Positions 1-10,200 of a stretch of DNA of 52,811 bases are shown in pieces (within the stretch, counting starts at the first letter, position 1; every line of letters begins with the position of its first letter). The position numbers were made by a program, and so were the translations under genes. The stretch comes from Streptomyces sudanensis (lineage in GTDB: Bacteria > Actinomycetota > Actinomycetes > Streptomycetales > Streptomycetaceae). The stretch lies in contig NZ_CP095474.1 of assembly GCF_023614315.1 (NCBI RefSeq), positions 3,561,722 to 3,614,532 on the forward strand. The letters are read 5' to 3'. The notes under the pieces are model-generated. The model was given only the letters and a program-made list of their open reading frames with translations, ran no database searches and had not been told where the DNA came from.

Positions 1-28
1 GCGTTGGCCCGGGGGAGGGGGTACGGCG

Positions 29-931
29 ATGAGTGGACCGACGGGCCCGGCGGACGAGGCACCCGACCGGGGCGAGGGCGACGAGGGTGGCAGTGGTGGC
101 GGTGACGGTGGTGAGCGGCAGCCGGAACCGGACGTGAACTCCGGTGTCCTGCGGGTCTTCGGACGGCAGTTGAAGCGGTTCCGTCTGCGGGCGGGTCTGG
201 AGCGGCCCGAGTTCGGTGCCGTGACGGGCTATTCGGTTTCCACGATCGCCGCGTACGAGCAGGGTCGCCGGGTGCCGCCGCCGAGGTTCATCGACCAGGC
301 GGACGAGGTGCTGGACGCGGGCGGCGTCCTCCAGGAGATGAAGGAAGAGGTGGCCCGAGCGCAGTATCCGGCCTTTTTCCGCGACGTGGCGCGGCTGGAG
401 GGGGAGGCGGTTGGGCTGCACGTGTACGCCACGAAGGCCGTGCCGGGACTACTCCAGTGCGAGGGGTACGCGCGTGCGGTGTTCACCATGTGGCGACCGC
501 TGCTGTCACAGGATGTCATCGAGGAGCGGGTGGCGGCCCGTCTCGCCCGGCAGGAGATCTTCGCCCGCGCACCACATCCCACCATCAGCTTCGTCATCGA
601 GGAGGCGGTGCTCAGGAGGCCGCTCGGAGGACAGACGGTCATGCGGGAGCAGTTGGAGCAGGTCCTTCTGCACGGTCGGCGCCGCAACGTCGAATTCCAG
701 GTGATGCCGACCGACTTGGAGGAGCACGCCGGACTTGAGGGACCGTTCACCTTGCTTGAGACGAAGGACGGGCGCAGGATCGCTTACGTGGAGGGGTACA
801 AGGACAGCCGCCTGCACACGGAACGCAGGGCTGTCCGGGAGCTTGAGGAGCAGTACGGCATCCTCAGGGCCCAAGCACTCACCCCGTGCGCGTCACTTGC
901 CTTCGTCGAAAAGTTGCTGGGAGCACAATGA
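29..931 (+). CDS. XRE-family regulator with C-terminal DUF5753-type domain
   Basis: 300 residues. After a Gly/Asp/Glu-rich disordered leader (about 1-38) comes a helix-turn-helix of the XRE type (about 40-98, containing GYSVSTIAAYEQGRR) and then a long C-terminal domain (about 110-290) with the VPGLLQCEGYAR and VAARLARQEIF motifs of the DUF5753 family. Such proteins are very common in Streptomyces, usually beside a DUF397 gene, and have been described as antitoxin-like regulators or developmental regulators. The ATG is preceded by a GGGGGAGGGGGT ribosome site. The stop overlaps the start of the DUF397 gene (ATGA), so the two are probably translationally coupled. The target genes cannot be read from the sequence. 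Confidence 0.93.
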   Translation: MSGPTGPADEAPDRGEGDEGGSGGGDGGERQPEPDVNSGVLRVFGRQLKRFRLRAGLERPEFGAVTGYSVSTIAAYEQGRRVPPPRFIDQADEVLDAGGVLQEMKEEVARAQYPAFFRDVARLEGEAVGLHVYATKAVPGLLQCEGYARAVFTMWRPLLSQDVIEERVAARLARQEIFARAPHPTISFVIEEAVLRRPLGGQTVMREQLEQVLLHGRRRNVEFQVMPTDLEEHAGLEGPFTLLETKDGRRIAYVEGYKDSRLHTERRAVRELEEQYGILRAQALTPCASLAFVEKLLGAQ

Positions 932-1125
932 ACGCCGAGAACTCCACCGCGTCCGTGTCGGCGTGGTTCAAGAGCAGTTACAGCACGGGCTCGGGCGGCG
1001 AGTGCGTGGAGGTCGCCGTCCGTCCCGGGGCCGTCCGTGTCCGTGACTCCAAGGACACCGGCCGACCGGCCCTTTCGGTCGCCGCCTCCGCCTGGACGGC
1101 GTTCGTCGGCTTCGCCGCCCGATAG
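928..1125 (+). CDS. DUF397 small protein
   Basis: 65 residues. It shows the DUF397 signature: WFKSSYSTGSGGECVEVA, then VRVRDSKDTGRPALSV and a final AWTAFV segment. The family is the usual small partner of XRE/DUF5753 regulators and has been proposed as the toxin-like half of such pairs, but its biochemical activity is not established. The start at 928 overlaps the upstream stop by 4 nt. A longer reading from 886 would lie inside the upstream gene and is less likely. The gene ends just before a strong hairpin. Confidence 0.93.
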   Translation: MNAENSTASVSAWFKSSYSTGSGGECVEVAVRPGAVRVRDSKDTGRPALSVAASAWTAFVGFAAR

Positions 1126-1128
1126 GCG

Positions 1129-1167
1129 ACGGCTCCGCCCCCGGTCCCGTACCGGGGGCGGAGCCGT
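1129..1167 (+). terminator. Intrinsic terminator-like hairpin after the XRE/DUF397 pair
   Basis: Perfect inverted repeat: 1129-1145 pairs with 1151-1167 around a 5-nt loop (CCCGT). The stem starts 3 nt after the DUF397 stop. No U-tract follows, which is normal for Streptomyces terminators. It could act in both directions. Confidence 0.8.
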
Positions 1168-1364
1168 GTCCGGTCCGTCCACGACCGCGCCTTCGCGTCG
1201 TCGCGAGGTGGAACCGGCACCCGGGAGCACACGGGTCGGACGGCGGACGGGACGGGCTTCGCGAGGTCGCCGGGGCTGTTCGCCTCAAGCCGTCAGTCCG
1301 GAGCCGGGGGACCGGTGCCGGGGTGACCACCTCGGTCCGGTGGCGGGTGCCGGGCCCGGTCTGC

Positions 1365-1526
1365 TCAGCGCTTCTTGCGGGTCAGGAAGAGGCCGATGGC
1401 CGAGGCCACCGCGACCGTGCCGCCGGCGGCGCCCACGAGGGTCTGCTTGCCGCCCTGGAGGGCGATGGTGGAGTAGGCGTTGGTGGCGATGCCCGCCACG
1501 AGCAGGATCCAGAGGAGGATCTTCAT
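1365..1526 (-). CDS. Small two-helix membrane protein
   Basis: 53 residues starting MKILLWILLVAGIATNAYS and ending LFLTRKKR. There are two hydrophobic segments (about 2-20 and 29-48) separated by a short polar turn (LQGGKQT), with a basic C-terminal tail that should face the cytoplasm. A weak GAAAGAAACGG stretch precedes the ATG at 1526. The open frame continues upstream to 1970, but that part has irregular composition and no support as coding. No function can be assigned. It is monocistronic, with a possible operator about 85 bp upstream. Confidence 0.6.
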   Translation of the reverse strand: MKILLWILLVAGIATNAYSTIALQGGKQTLVGAAGGTVAVASAIGLFLTRKKR

Positions 1527-1607
1527 GACCGTTTCTTTCGTCGTGCGAAGGGACCGGTGCCCTCGCGGGCGGTTACGATGCCCGGGCTCGCAGCATCGAA
1601 CGAGGTG

Positions 1608-1637
1608 GCGTTGCAACGGAGTTGCGTTGCAGAACGC
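1608..1637. promoter_or_regulatory. Direct repeat of GCGTTGCA, possible operator
   Basis: GCGTTGCA occurs at 1608-1615 and again at 1624-1631. The first copy forms the near-palindrome GCGTTGCAACG. It lies upstream of the minus-strand small membrane gene. The binding protein is unknown; call based only on symmetry and position. Confidence 0.3.
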
Positions 1638-1816
1638 TACACCACCCCCCTGACACCGCTCGCGCCCCCGTCCCGGCGCGGTGACCGGCCCGCCGGTGTG
1701 AAGACCGGGGAAAGCGCGACCGTACGGACGGTGTCCCCCCCGGCAGGAGTTGCGGGAGCCGGGGAAGCCGCGGACCACAAGTGCCGCGCATTCGGGCCTT
1801 GCGCATCCTGAGCCTT

Positions 1817-1910
1817 GCGCCTCCCGGGCATCACGCACCCGGGCGACGCACTTCCCGAGCGGCACGCATCCCGGGCGCCGCGCACTCCGGGCGTCGCGCA
1901 CCGGCAAGGC
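1817..1910. repeat. Degenerate short tandem repeat around GCA-CCCGGGCG
   Basis: Five to six consecutive units of 13-18 bp that begin with GCAC/GCAT and contain a CCCGGGC-like core (for example GCATCCCGGGCGCCGC at 1866-1881 and GCACTCCGGGCGTCGC at 1882-1897). Unit length varies, so it is a decayed or slippage-derived tract rather than a clean array. Confidence 0.5.
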
Positions 1911-1955
1911 CGGTACGCCCCCGGGGCGGTGCGGACGCCCGCGTACCCGGCCGGT

Positions 1956-2021
1956 GTCCGTCCATGGCATGCGGGGCGTCCGTCCATGGCATGCGGGGCG
2001 CCCGTCCGCGGTGCGCGGGGC
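1956..2021. repeat. 22-bp tandem repeat, three units
   Basis: Units at 1956-1977 and 1978-1999 are identical (beginning GTCCGTCCATGGCATGC). A third at 2000-2021 is diverged. Each perfect unit contains CCATGGCATGC, nearly self-complementary. The unit length is not a multiple of three, which argues against coding. Confidence 0.75.
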
Positions 2022-2536
2022 GCCCGTCCGCCGGGCGTGACGGCGCCTTGTCGGACGCGAAAAACCGCTCAGACGTTCTGGCCTTCACCCGTTTGTGAGG
2101 AAGGCCACCCTTTCCTGTGCGAGGAGGGCCGTCCCCTCCCGACGAGGCGGAGACCGCCCCTCGGTGACGCCGCATCACCCCCGGTGCTCCCGCCCCGGGA
2201 ACGCCGTCCGGTGCGGTGGCGGTTTTTCGTGGCTCCGGCCGGGATTTTTGGCCGGGACTGCGGTGGCGCGAGGTCCCGGGACCCGACTCCTTCCCTTGCC
2301 TCACCTGCCCTTCGGGCCCCTCGGGCGCGTTCGGCGGGCCGCGCCCCGATGGGCTGTGCCGTCCCCGCCCACGGAAGATCCTCACCCGTTCCGGTGGTGC
2401 CCGGCGGGGGGTGTGCGGCGGTGTTCGACCCGGTGGGGCAGGGCCCCCGGGCGACCGGTTTCGGGGCCTTCCCGAAGGGGTCGAGCATGGTCGTTTCTGC
2501 GCGTGTAGCGCGGCTCTGACCTGCGGTTTTCGGTTT

Positions 2537-2549
2537 GAGCTGGGAGCTC
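2537..2549. promoter_or_regulatory. Palindrome GAGCTGGGAGCTC upstream of the peptide operon
   Basis: Perfect 5-bp arms around GGG, flanked by TTGAG on both sides (2535-2539 and 2550-2554), in an AT-richer stretch about 140 bp before the first gene of the cluster. A possible operator. No clear -10/-35 pair could be fixed. Confidence 0.3.
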
Positions 2550-2685
2550 TTGAGAATGCCGACGGTATCAATGAGTCTGTGACCGAAAGTCAGGCTGGCC
2601 CTACGGAAGAGGTAGAGCCAGCTATCCCTAAACAGCCGGGCGGCTGACCAAGCCGTACGGCACTCTCGAACGGGGGTACGAGAGC

Positions 2686-4062
2686 ATGGATGTCGGTGTC
2701 CTCTCCGGCATGGTGAACGAACTCATTCGTGACCACCGGATACCCGGAGCCCAGCTGTCCGTGTACAGCGACGGCACTCTGTGGGAGGTGTGCACCGGCG
2801 TCGAGCGGATCGGCTCCGACGTACCGGTGTCCGTGAAGTCCCGCTTCGCCTACGGCTCGGTGAGCAAGATCTTCACGGCCGCGCTCGTCATGCAGCTGGT
2901 CGAGGAGGGGGAGGTCGAACTCGACACCCCCGTCATGGAAGTCCTCGCGGACGTCGCGGGGCACACGGCGGTTCCCGCGGACCACCCGATGCACCAGGTG
3001 ACACTCCGCCAGCTGCTGAGCCACACCGCCGGGCTCGTCTCCGACTACGAGGGCGCTCCCCTGCGCTCCCCGTCCCTGCGCCGCTACTTCGAGTCCGTCG
3101 TGCGCGACGGGCACTTCGGCGTGCCGGGCACCGCCTTCTCCTACTCGAACACCGGCTACGCCGTGGCGGCGTACGTCGTCGAGGCGCTCACCGGGCAGAG
3201 CTGGTGGGACTCGCTGGAGTCGTACCTGGCGCACCCGACCGGGCTGGACCTCGCGTTCGTCGAGGACCCGCGCCCCGGCCGCGGCCCGGGCGCCACCGTG
3301 AGCGGCCACGCCGTGAACGCGCGCACCGGCCGCACCGAGCCCGTGGACTTCTACTGCGAGTCGACCCTGGCCGCGGCCGGAGGCATCGCGGGCAGCGCCA
3401 CCGACCTGGTGCGCTTCGGCCGCGCGTTCCTCGGCGAGGGCCACGAGGCCCTGGACGCCGACATCGCCGACCCCGACGTGCTGGCCGTGATGGGCCACGC
3501 CGTGCCGGCCGCCGAACCGTTCGGCCTGGCGGCGGGCTGGGGCGCCGGCTGGGGCCTGTACCCCGCCGGGGAGAGCCTGTGGCTCGGCCACGACGGCACC
3601 CTCGACGGCGGCTCCTGCAACGTCCGCGTCGACCAGGCCAGCGGCACCGCCCTGGCCTTCACCACCAACTCCACCACCGGTCTGGCCGCCTGGTTCGACC
3701 TCGTCGGCGAGCTGGACCGCACCTTCGGCCTGCGCGTCGGCCACTACGAGCAGCCCGCTCCCGCGGGCCGTCCGTGCGACGAGGCCGCCGCGCTCGCCGG
3801 CGAGTTCGTCAACGGCGAGCTCGCCATCCGCGTGTCCCACGAGGGCGACGGCGGCAGGCTGCGCCTGGACGCGGACAACGGTGTCTCCGGGGTGCTCACC
3901 GTCGGCTCCGACCTCATCTTCAGCGTGCGCGCCGCGGACCAGGGCGACGTGCTGTTCAGCGGCCGCTTCCTCAGCTCCGGGAAGGGCCGTCCGGCCGACC
4001 TGATGCAGTACAACGGCCGGACCCTGCGCCGGGCGGCGCGCAAGATCTGCCAGGCCGCCTGA
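2686..4062 (+). CDS. Beta-lactamase/PBP-like serine hydrolase, probable stand-alone PBP-type thioesterase (peptide cyclase)
   Basis: 458 residues. Active-site motifs of the class C beta-lactamase/penicillin-binding-protein fold are present: S58-V-S-K61 (SxxK, nucleophile and base), Y153-S-N155 and H302-D-G304. A C-terminal part of about 105 residues (about 355-458) fits the small lipocalin-like domain of SurE-type enzymes, whose length (about 450 residues) is also similar. In that family the enzyme takes the peptide from the last carrier protein and closes it head to tail, preferring a D residue at the C terminus. Here the NRPS lacks any thioesterase and ends in an epimerase, so the same role is inferred. 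It has no signal peptide, consistent with cytoplasmic action. The start ATG follows a GGGGGT ribosome site. It is the first gene of the cluster, 179 nt before NRPS-1. A general D-aminopeptidase or esterase role is the alternative. Confidence 0.85.
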   Translation: MDVGVLSGMVNELIRDHRIPGAQLSVYSDGTLWEVCTGVERIGSDVPVSVKSRFAYGSVSKIFTAALVMQLVEEGEVELDTPVMEVLADVAGHTAVPADHPMHQVTLRQLLSHTAGLVSDYEGAPLRSPSLRRYFESVVRDGHFGVPGTAFSYSNTGYAVAAYVVEALTGQSWWDSLESYLAHPTGLDLAFVEDPRPGRGPGATVSGHAVNARTGRTEPVDFYCESTLAAAGGIAGSATDLVRFGRAFLGEGHEALDADIADPDVLAVMGHAVPAAEPFGLAAGWGAGWGLYPAGESLWLGHDGTLDGGSCNVRVDQASGTALAFTTNSTTGLAAWFDLVGELDRTFGLRVGHYEQPAPAGRPCDEAAALAGEFVNGELAIRVSHEGDGGRLRLDADNGVSGVLTVGSDLIFSVRAADQGDVLFSGRFLSSGKGRPADLMQYNGRTLRRAARKICQAA

Positions 4063-4112
4063 CCTCCGGCCGCCGCCCTCCCTCACCTCTTCCTCCCCTC
4101 CAGTTCCCTCCT

Positions 4113-4139
4113 CGTGCCGCCGGCCCGGCCGGCGGCACG
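4113..4139 (+). terminator. Hairpin between the hydrolase and NRPS-1
   Basis: 12-bp perfect stem (4113-4124 with 4128-4139) with a 3-nt loop and no T-tract. A second pair of mutually exclusive small stems follows: 4163-4168/4187-4192 versus 4166-4171/4176-4181. It could end the hydrolase message, limit read-through or shape the NRPS-1 leader. Confidence 0.45.
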
Positions 4140-4241
4140 GCCCTGCCCTCCCCCCTCACGTGGAGCCGCACCGGCGTGCGGTTCCTCGGCTCGCGCCGGA
4201 CCGATACCGCGGCGCGTGCAGCTCTCGAAGGAGTAGCAACC

Positions 4242-7200
4242 GTGGTTTCTGCCCAGCCCGCGGAGAACCGGACGCTCCCGGCGTTGTTCGGTGCACAGGT
4301 GGCCCGCCGTCCCGACGCGACCGCGCTGACGGCCGAATCGGGGTCCATGAGCTACGCCGAGCTGGACGCGCGCGTGGCGCGGGCGGCCGCCGTGCTGCAC
4401 GACCGGGGGGTGCGGCGGGGGACGCCGGTCGGCGTGTGCCTGGAGCGCGGCACCGCGGTGATCGTGGCGATGCTCGCCGTCATGCGGGCGGGCGGCGTGT
4501 ACGTGCCGCTGGACCCGGCGTACCCGGCGGAGCGGCTGCGCTACATGACCGACGACTCCGGGATCGGCCTGGTGATCACCCAGCCGTCCGTGGCCGAGCG
4601 GGTGCCGGACGGCCCGCGGCGGCTGCTCCTGGCGGAGCTGGACGACACGGCGACGGCCGGCGCGCCCGCCGTGGAGCTGGGCCCCGACGACGCCGCGTAC
4701 ATGATCTACACCTCGGGTTCCACCGGCCGCCCCAAGGGCGTCGTCGTCACCCACCGCGGCATCGCCGACCTGGCCCGCACGCAGCGGGAGCGGATGGAGG
4801 TCACGCCCGACTCGCGGGTGCTGCAGTTCGCCTCGCCCAGCTTCGACGCGGCCGTCTTCGAGGTCACCAAGTCGCTGCTGAACGGCGCCGCCCTCGTCGT
4901 GCTCGACCGCGGCGGCCTGGCCGGCGCCGAACTGGCGCGCGCCATGCGGGACTTCGAGGTCACCCACGCGACGCTGCCGCCCGCCGTGCTGCCCACCATG
5001 GACCCCGAGGAGCTGCCCGGCCTCGCCGCCCTGATGGTGGCCGGCGAGGCGTGCCCGGGCGAGCTGGTCGACCTGTGGTCGCGCGGCCGCCGCATGTACA
5101 ACGGCTACGGGCCGACCGAGGCCACCGTCTGCGCCACCATGAGCACCCCGATGAGCGGCAGCGGCATCCCGCCGCTGGGCACCTCCGTCGAGGGCACCGA
5201 GGTGTACGTCCTGGACGCGCGCCTGCGGCCGGTCCCGGCGGGCGCCACCGGCGAGCTGTACATCGCCGGCGAGGGCTTGGCCCGCGGCTACCGGGGCCGC
5301 CCCGACCTGACGGCGGAACGTTTCGTGGCCGACCCGTACGGCCCCGCCGGGACGCGCATGTACCGCACCGGCGACCTGGTGCGGCGCACCGAGGACGGCG
5401 GGCTGGAGTTCGCCGGCCGGGTCGACGACCAGGTCAAGCTGCGCGGATTCCGCATCGAGCTCGGCGAGATCGAGGCCGCCGCCATGCGGCTGCCCGGTGT
5501 CGCCCACGCCGTCGCCGTGGTCCGGGAGGACCGCCCGGGCGACCGCCGCCTGGTGGCGTACACCGTCCCGGACGACACGTCCGACGCGCCCGCGCCCGCC
5601 GCGGTCCGCGCCGCCCTGCGGCGCGAGCTGCCCGACTACATGGTGCCCTCGGCCGTCGTCACGCTGGACGCGCTGCCGCTCACCGTCAACGGCAAGATCG
5701 ACCGCGCCGCGCTGCCCGAGCCGTCCCTCGGCGACCTGGTCGGGGAGTACGTCGCCCCCCGCGACGCCACCGAGGAGGCCGTCGCCGAGGTGTTCGCCGA
5801 GGTCCTCGGCGTGGCCCGGGTCGGCGTCCACGACGACTTCTTCGACCTCGGCGGCGACTCCATCCGCGCCGTCCACGCTCTGTCGCGCGTCGAGGCGCGG
5901 CTGGGCGTCAGGGCCGAGCGGCGCGCCCTGTTCGCCCACCCCACCGTCGCCCAGCTCGCCGCCGAGGGGCTGACCGCCGCCTCCGCCGACGACGGCATAC
6001 CGCGCGCCGACCGCGACCGCCCGCTGCCGCTGTCCTCCGCGCAGCGCCGCCTGTGGTTCCTCGACCAGTACGAGGGCGGCTCCACCGAGTACTACACCGG
6101 CAGCGCCTACCGGCTGGCCGGCGCTCTCGACGTGCCGGCGCTGCGCACCGCCCTGCGCGGGCTGCTCGCCCGGCACGAGTCCCTGCGGACCACCTTCCAC
6201 GAGGAGGGCGGCCACCCGGTCCAGCGGGTCCACGCCCCCGCCGACGCCCCGCTCGCCCTCGACGAGAAGGACCTGTCGGCCCTGTCCGGCGCCGACCGCG
6301 AGGAGGCGCTGGACGCGCTGCTGCTCGCCGAGGTGGAGAAGCCGTTCGACCTCACGGCCGGCCCGCTGCTGCGGGCGGTGCTGGTGCGCTTCGCCGACGA
6401 CGACCACGTGCTGGTCCTGAGCACCCACCACATCGTCAGCGACGGCTGGTCGCTGGACGTGCTGACCCGGGACCTCGCCGCGCTCTACCGGGCCGCGACC
6501 GACCCGAAGGCCGCCGCACCGGCCGAACTCGCCGTGCAGTACGCGGACTTCGCCGCCTGGGAGCAAAGCGGCTGGGACCGCGCCGCCGCCGCGGACCGCT
6601 TCGCCTACTGGGAGCGGCAGCTGGACGAGGTGCAGCCGCTCGCGCTGCCCACCGACCGGCCGCGCCCCGAGGTCCGCACCACCAGGGGCGCGGTGCACCG
6701 CTTCGAGCTGACCGCCGCCGAGACCGAGGCCCTGAAGGAGCTGGGCCGCGGCCGGGGCGCGACCCTGTTCATGACGCTCACCGCGATGACCCAGCTGCTG
6801 CTGGCGACCGCGTCCGGCACCCGCGACGTCGCCCTCGGCGTCGCCTCGGCGGGCCGGGAGCACCAGCAGACCGACGACCTGGTCGGCTTCTTCGTCAACC
6901 CCGTCGTCATCCGCTCCCGGCCGCGCACCACGGACACCGTGGTGTCCTTCCTCGACGACGTGCGCACCACCGTGCGGGACGCCTTCGACCACGAGCTCCC
7001 CTTCGACCGGCTGGTCGAGGAACTGGTCACCGAGCGCGACCCCGGCCGCACCCCGCTGTTCCAGGCCATGATGGTGCTCCAGAACACCCTGCCCCAGCGG
7101 GTCGAGCTGCCCGGCCTCGACGTCTCCGAGGTGCTGCTCCCGCGCACCCGCTCGCTGTTCGACCTGGTCGTGGAGTACGAGGAGCGCGACGGCGCCCTGC

Positions 7201-10200
7201 GCGTCGCCCTGGAGTACAACACCGAGCTGTTCGAGGAGGCGTCGGCCCGGCGCCTCGGCGAGCGGCTGCGCCGCCTCGTCGCCGCCGCCACCGCGCAGCC
7301 GCGGCTGCCCCTCGCCGCCCTCGACCTGCTGTCGGCCGACGAGCGGGACCGGCTCGCGCAGTGGTCCGGCGACGCCCCGCGGGACACGGTGCCCGGCGTC
7401 CCCGAGCGGTTCGCGGAGATCGCCGCGAGGACGCCCGAGGCGACCGCCCTCGTCGGCACCGCCGAGGAGCTCACCTACGCCGAGCTCGACTCCCGCACCG
7501 ACGACCTGGCCCGCCGGCTGCGCGCCGCGGGGGTGCGGGCCGAGACGCCGGTCGTCCTCGTCCTCGAGCGCGGCGTTCAGGTCGTGGTCTCCATGCTGGC
7601 CGTGCTGCGCGCGGGCGGCGCCTACGTCCCGGCGCACTCCGGGCACCCCGCGGAGCGGGTCCGGGCGCTGATCGAGCAGGCCGGAGCGGTCTGCGTGATC
7701 GCCGACGAGGCGTCGGCCGACCGGGTGCCGCAGGACACCGGGCTGCCCCTGATCGTCCTCGACGAGGGCGGCAGGCCGACCGCCGAGGGCCCGCGGGAGC
7801 CGCTCGACAGCACCGCCACCCGCCACCCCGACCAGCTCGCCTACCTGATGTTCACCTCGGGCTCCACCGGTACCCCGAAGGGCGTCGGCGTCACCCACGA
7901 CGACATCACCCGGCTCGCCCTCGACAGCCGCTGGCGCGACGGCCGCCACGAGCGGACGCTGTTCCACTCCGCGCACGCCTTCGACGCGGCGACCTTCGAG
8001 ATCTGGGTGCCGCTGCTGAACGGCGGCAGCGTGGTCGTCGCCCCGCCGGAGCACCTCGACGCGGAGGCGTTCGGCGCGCTGGTCGGCTCCCGCGGCGTCC
8101 AGTCGACGTTCGTCACCACCTCGCTGTTCAACCTGTACGCCAACCAGCTGCCGGAGTGCTTCTCCGGGATGCGCGCGGTGATCACCGGCGGCGAGGCCGC
8201 GAACATGCAGGCCGTCCGCAAGGTCGCCGACGCCTGCCCCGATCTGGTGATCTGCAACGGCTACGGCCCCACCGAGACCACCACCTTCGCCACCGTCCAC
8301 GCCTACACGGCCGACGAGCGCGACGCGAAGACGCTGCCCATCGGCACCGGCCTCGACGACACCCGGACCCTGGTCCTCGACTCCTTCCTGCGGCCGGTTC
8401 CCGTCGGGGTCGTCGGCGAGCTGTACCTCGGCGGCGCCGGACTGGCCCGCGGCTACTGGGGGCGCCCCGACCTGACCGCGGAGCGGTTCGTCGCCCACCC
8501 GACCGCCCCCGGGGAGCGCCTCTACCGCACCGGCGACCTGGTGCGCTGGACGCCCCGGGGCGAACTGGACTACGTCGGCCGCGTCGACGCCCAGGTGAAG
8601 ATCCGCGGCTTCCGCATCGAGCTCGGCGAGATCGAGGCCGCGCTGCTGCGGCTCCCGGAGATCGGCGAGGCGACGGTCGTGGTGCACGGCACCGAGGCCG
8701 GCGGCAAGCGGCTCATCGCCTACGTCGTGGCCGAGCGGGACCTGGACGGCCCCCTGGACGTCGAGGGCTGCCGGGCCCGGCTGGCCGAGCGGCTCCCCGA
8801 GTACATGGTCCCCGCGGCCCTGATCGTCCTCGACGCCATGCCGCTGAACAGCAACGGCAAGGTCGACCGGCGCGCCCTGCCCGCCCCCGCCGCCGAACTG
8901 ACGGCCGGCGCCGCGTACGTCGCTCCGCGCGACGAGGTGGAGCGGACGCTGGCGGGGGTGTTCGCGTCGGTGCTGGGGGTCGAGCGGGTCGGTGTGCACG
9001 ACAACTTCTTCGACCTGGGCGGCGACTCGATCCTGAGCATCCAGCTCGTCTCCCGCGCCCGCAAGGAGGGACTGGAACTCACCTCCAAGGACGTCTTCGT
9101 CCGGCAGACCGTCGCCGGCCTGGCGACCGTGGCCGTCCCCACCGGCGCCGGGCGGACCCTCGCCGAGCAGGGTGCGGTGACGGGTGAGGTGGTGGTGACG
9201 CCGATCGTGGACTGGTTCTTCGGTTCGCATCCGGTGGCGCCGCACCACTTCAACATGGCGGTTTTGCTGGAGGTGCGGGCGGGGTTCGACGCGGGTGTGC
9301 TGGCGGATGCGGTGGGTGTGCTGCTGGGGCAGCACGACATGCTGCGTCTGCGGGTGGTGGACGGGCGTCTGTCGGTGGCCGGTTTCGAGGACGCGGGCCG
9401 GGTGCTGGAGACGGTCGACGTGCGCGGCCTGTCGGGTGCGGAGCTGGATGCGGTGGTGCGGGAGCACTCGGTGCGGGTGCAGTCGTCGCTGGATCTGGCG
9501 GCCGGTCCGCTGGTGCGGGTGGTGTTCTTCGACGCGGGTGACGGCGGTGGGTCGCGGTTGCTGCTGGCGGCGCATCACCTGGTGGTGGACGGTGTGTCGT
9601 GGCGGGTGCTGCTGGAGGACCTGGACGCGGCGTGCCGGCGTGAGCCGCTGGGGCCGAAGACCACCTCCTTCCAGCAGTGGGCGCACCTGCTGACGACCGC
9701 CGCCGCCGAGGGCCGCTTCGACACGGAGACGTCGTACTGGACCGAGGCCACCGCGGGAGCCGGGGCCCGGATCCCGGTGGACGGTGAGGGTGCGAACCTG
9801 ATGGGCGCCCAGCGGACGGTGCGGTCGGAGCTGTCGGCGGAGCTGACGCGCCGGCTGCTGCTGGACGTGCCGGGTGCGTACCGTACGCAGGTCAACGACG
9901 TGCTGCTCGCTGCTCTGGCGCGGGTGCTGTGCGGTTGGACGGGCGGGTCGCGGCTGCTGGTGGACCTGGAGGGCCACGGCCGTGAGGAGCTGTTCGACGG
10001 GGTGGACCTGTCGCGGACGGTGGGCTGGTTCACCACGATGTTCCCGGTCGCGCTGGAGGCGCACGAGGGCTGGGACGCGCAGATCAAGCACACCAAGGAG
10101 CTGCTGCGGGCGATCCCCAACCGTGGCCTGGGCTACGGCGCGCTGCGCCACCTGCGCGGCGAGCTGGGCTCCCTGCCCGACCCGAAGGTCAGCTTCAACT

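Larger units (their letters stand above)
1531..2685. other. Non-coding 1.1-kb stretch before the NRPS cluster
   Basis: Open frames on both strands here have unstable composition and no recognisable domains, so I call no gene. The stretch contains a GCGTTGCA direct repeat, two degenerate repeat tracts and, from about 2520 on, a more AT-rich segment that should hold the promoter and leader of the peptide operon. Confidence 0.6.

Noticed and set aside
1527-1970. N-terminal extension of the 53-residue membrane protein to 201 residues
   Set aside because: The extension is Arg/Pro/Gly-rich noise over repeat-like DNA; the ATG at 1526 directly precedes the hydrophobic segment.
5700-5980. A TE or C domain expected at the NRPS-1 entry or NRPS-2 exit
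   Set aside because: The first module clearly begins with adenylation core motifs, and NRPS-2 ends shortly after the epimerase motifs, so neither a starter condensation domain nor a thioesterase is present.
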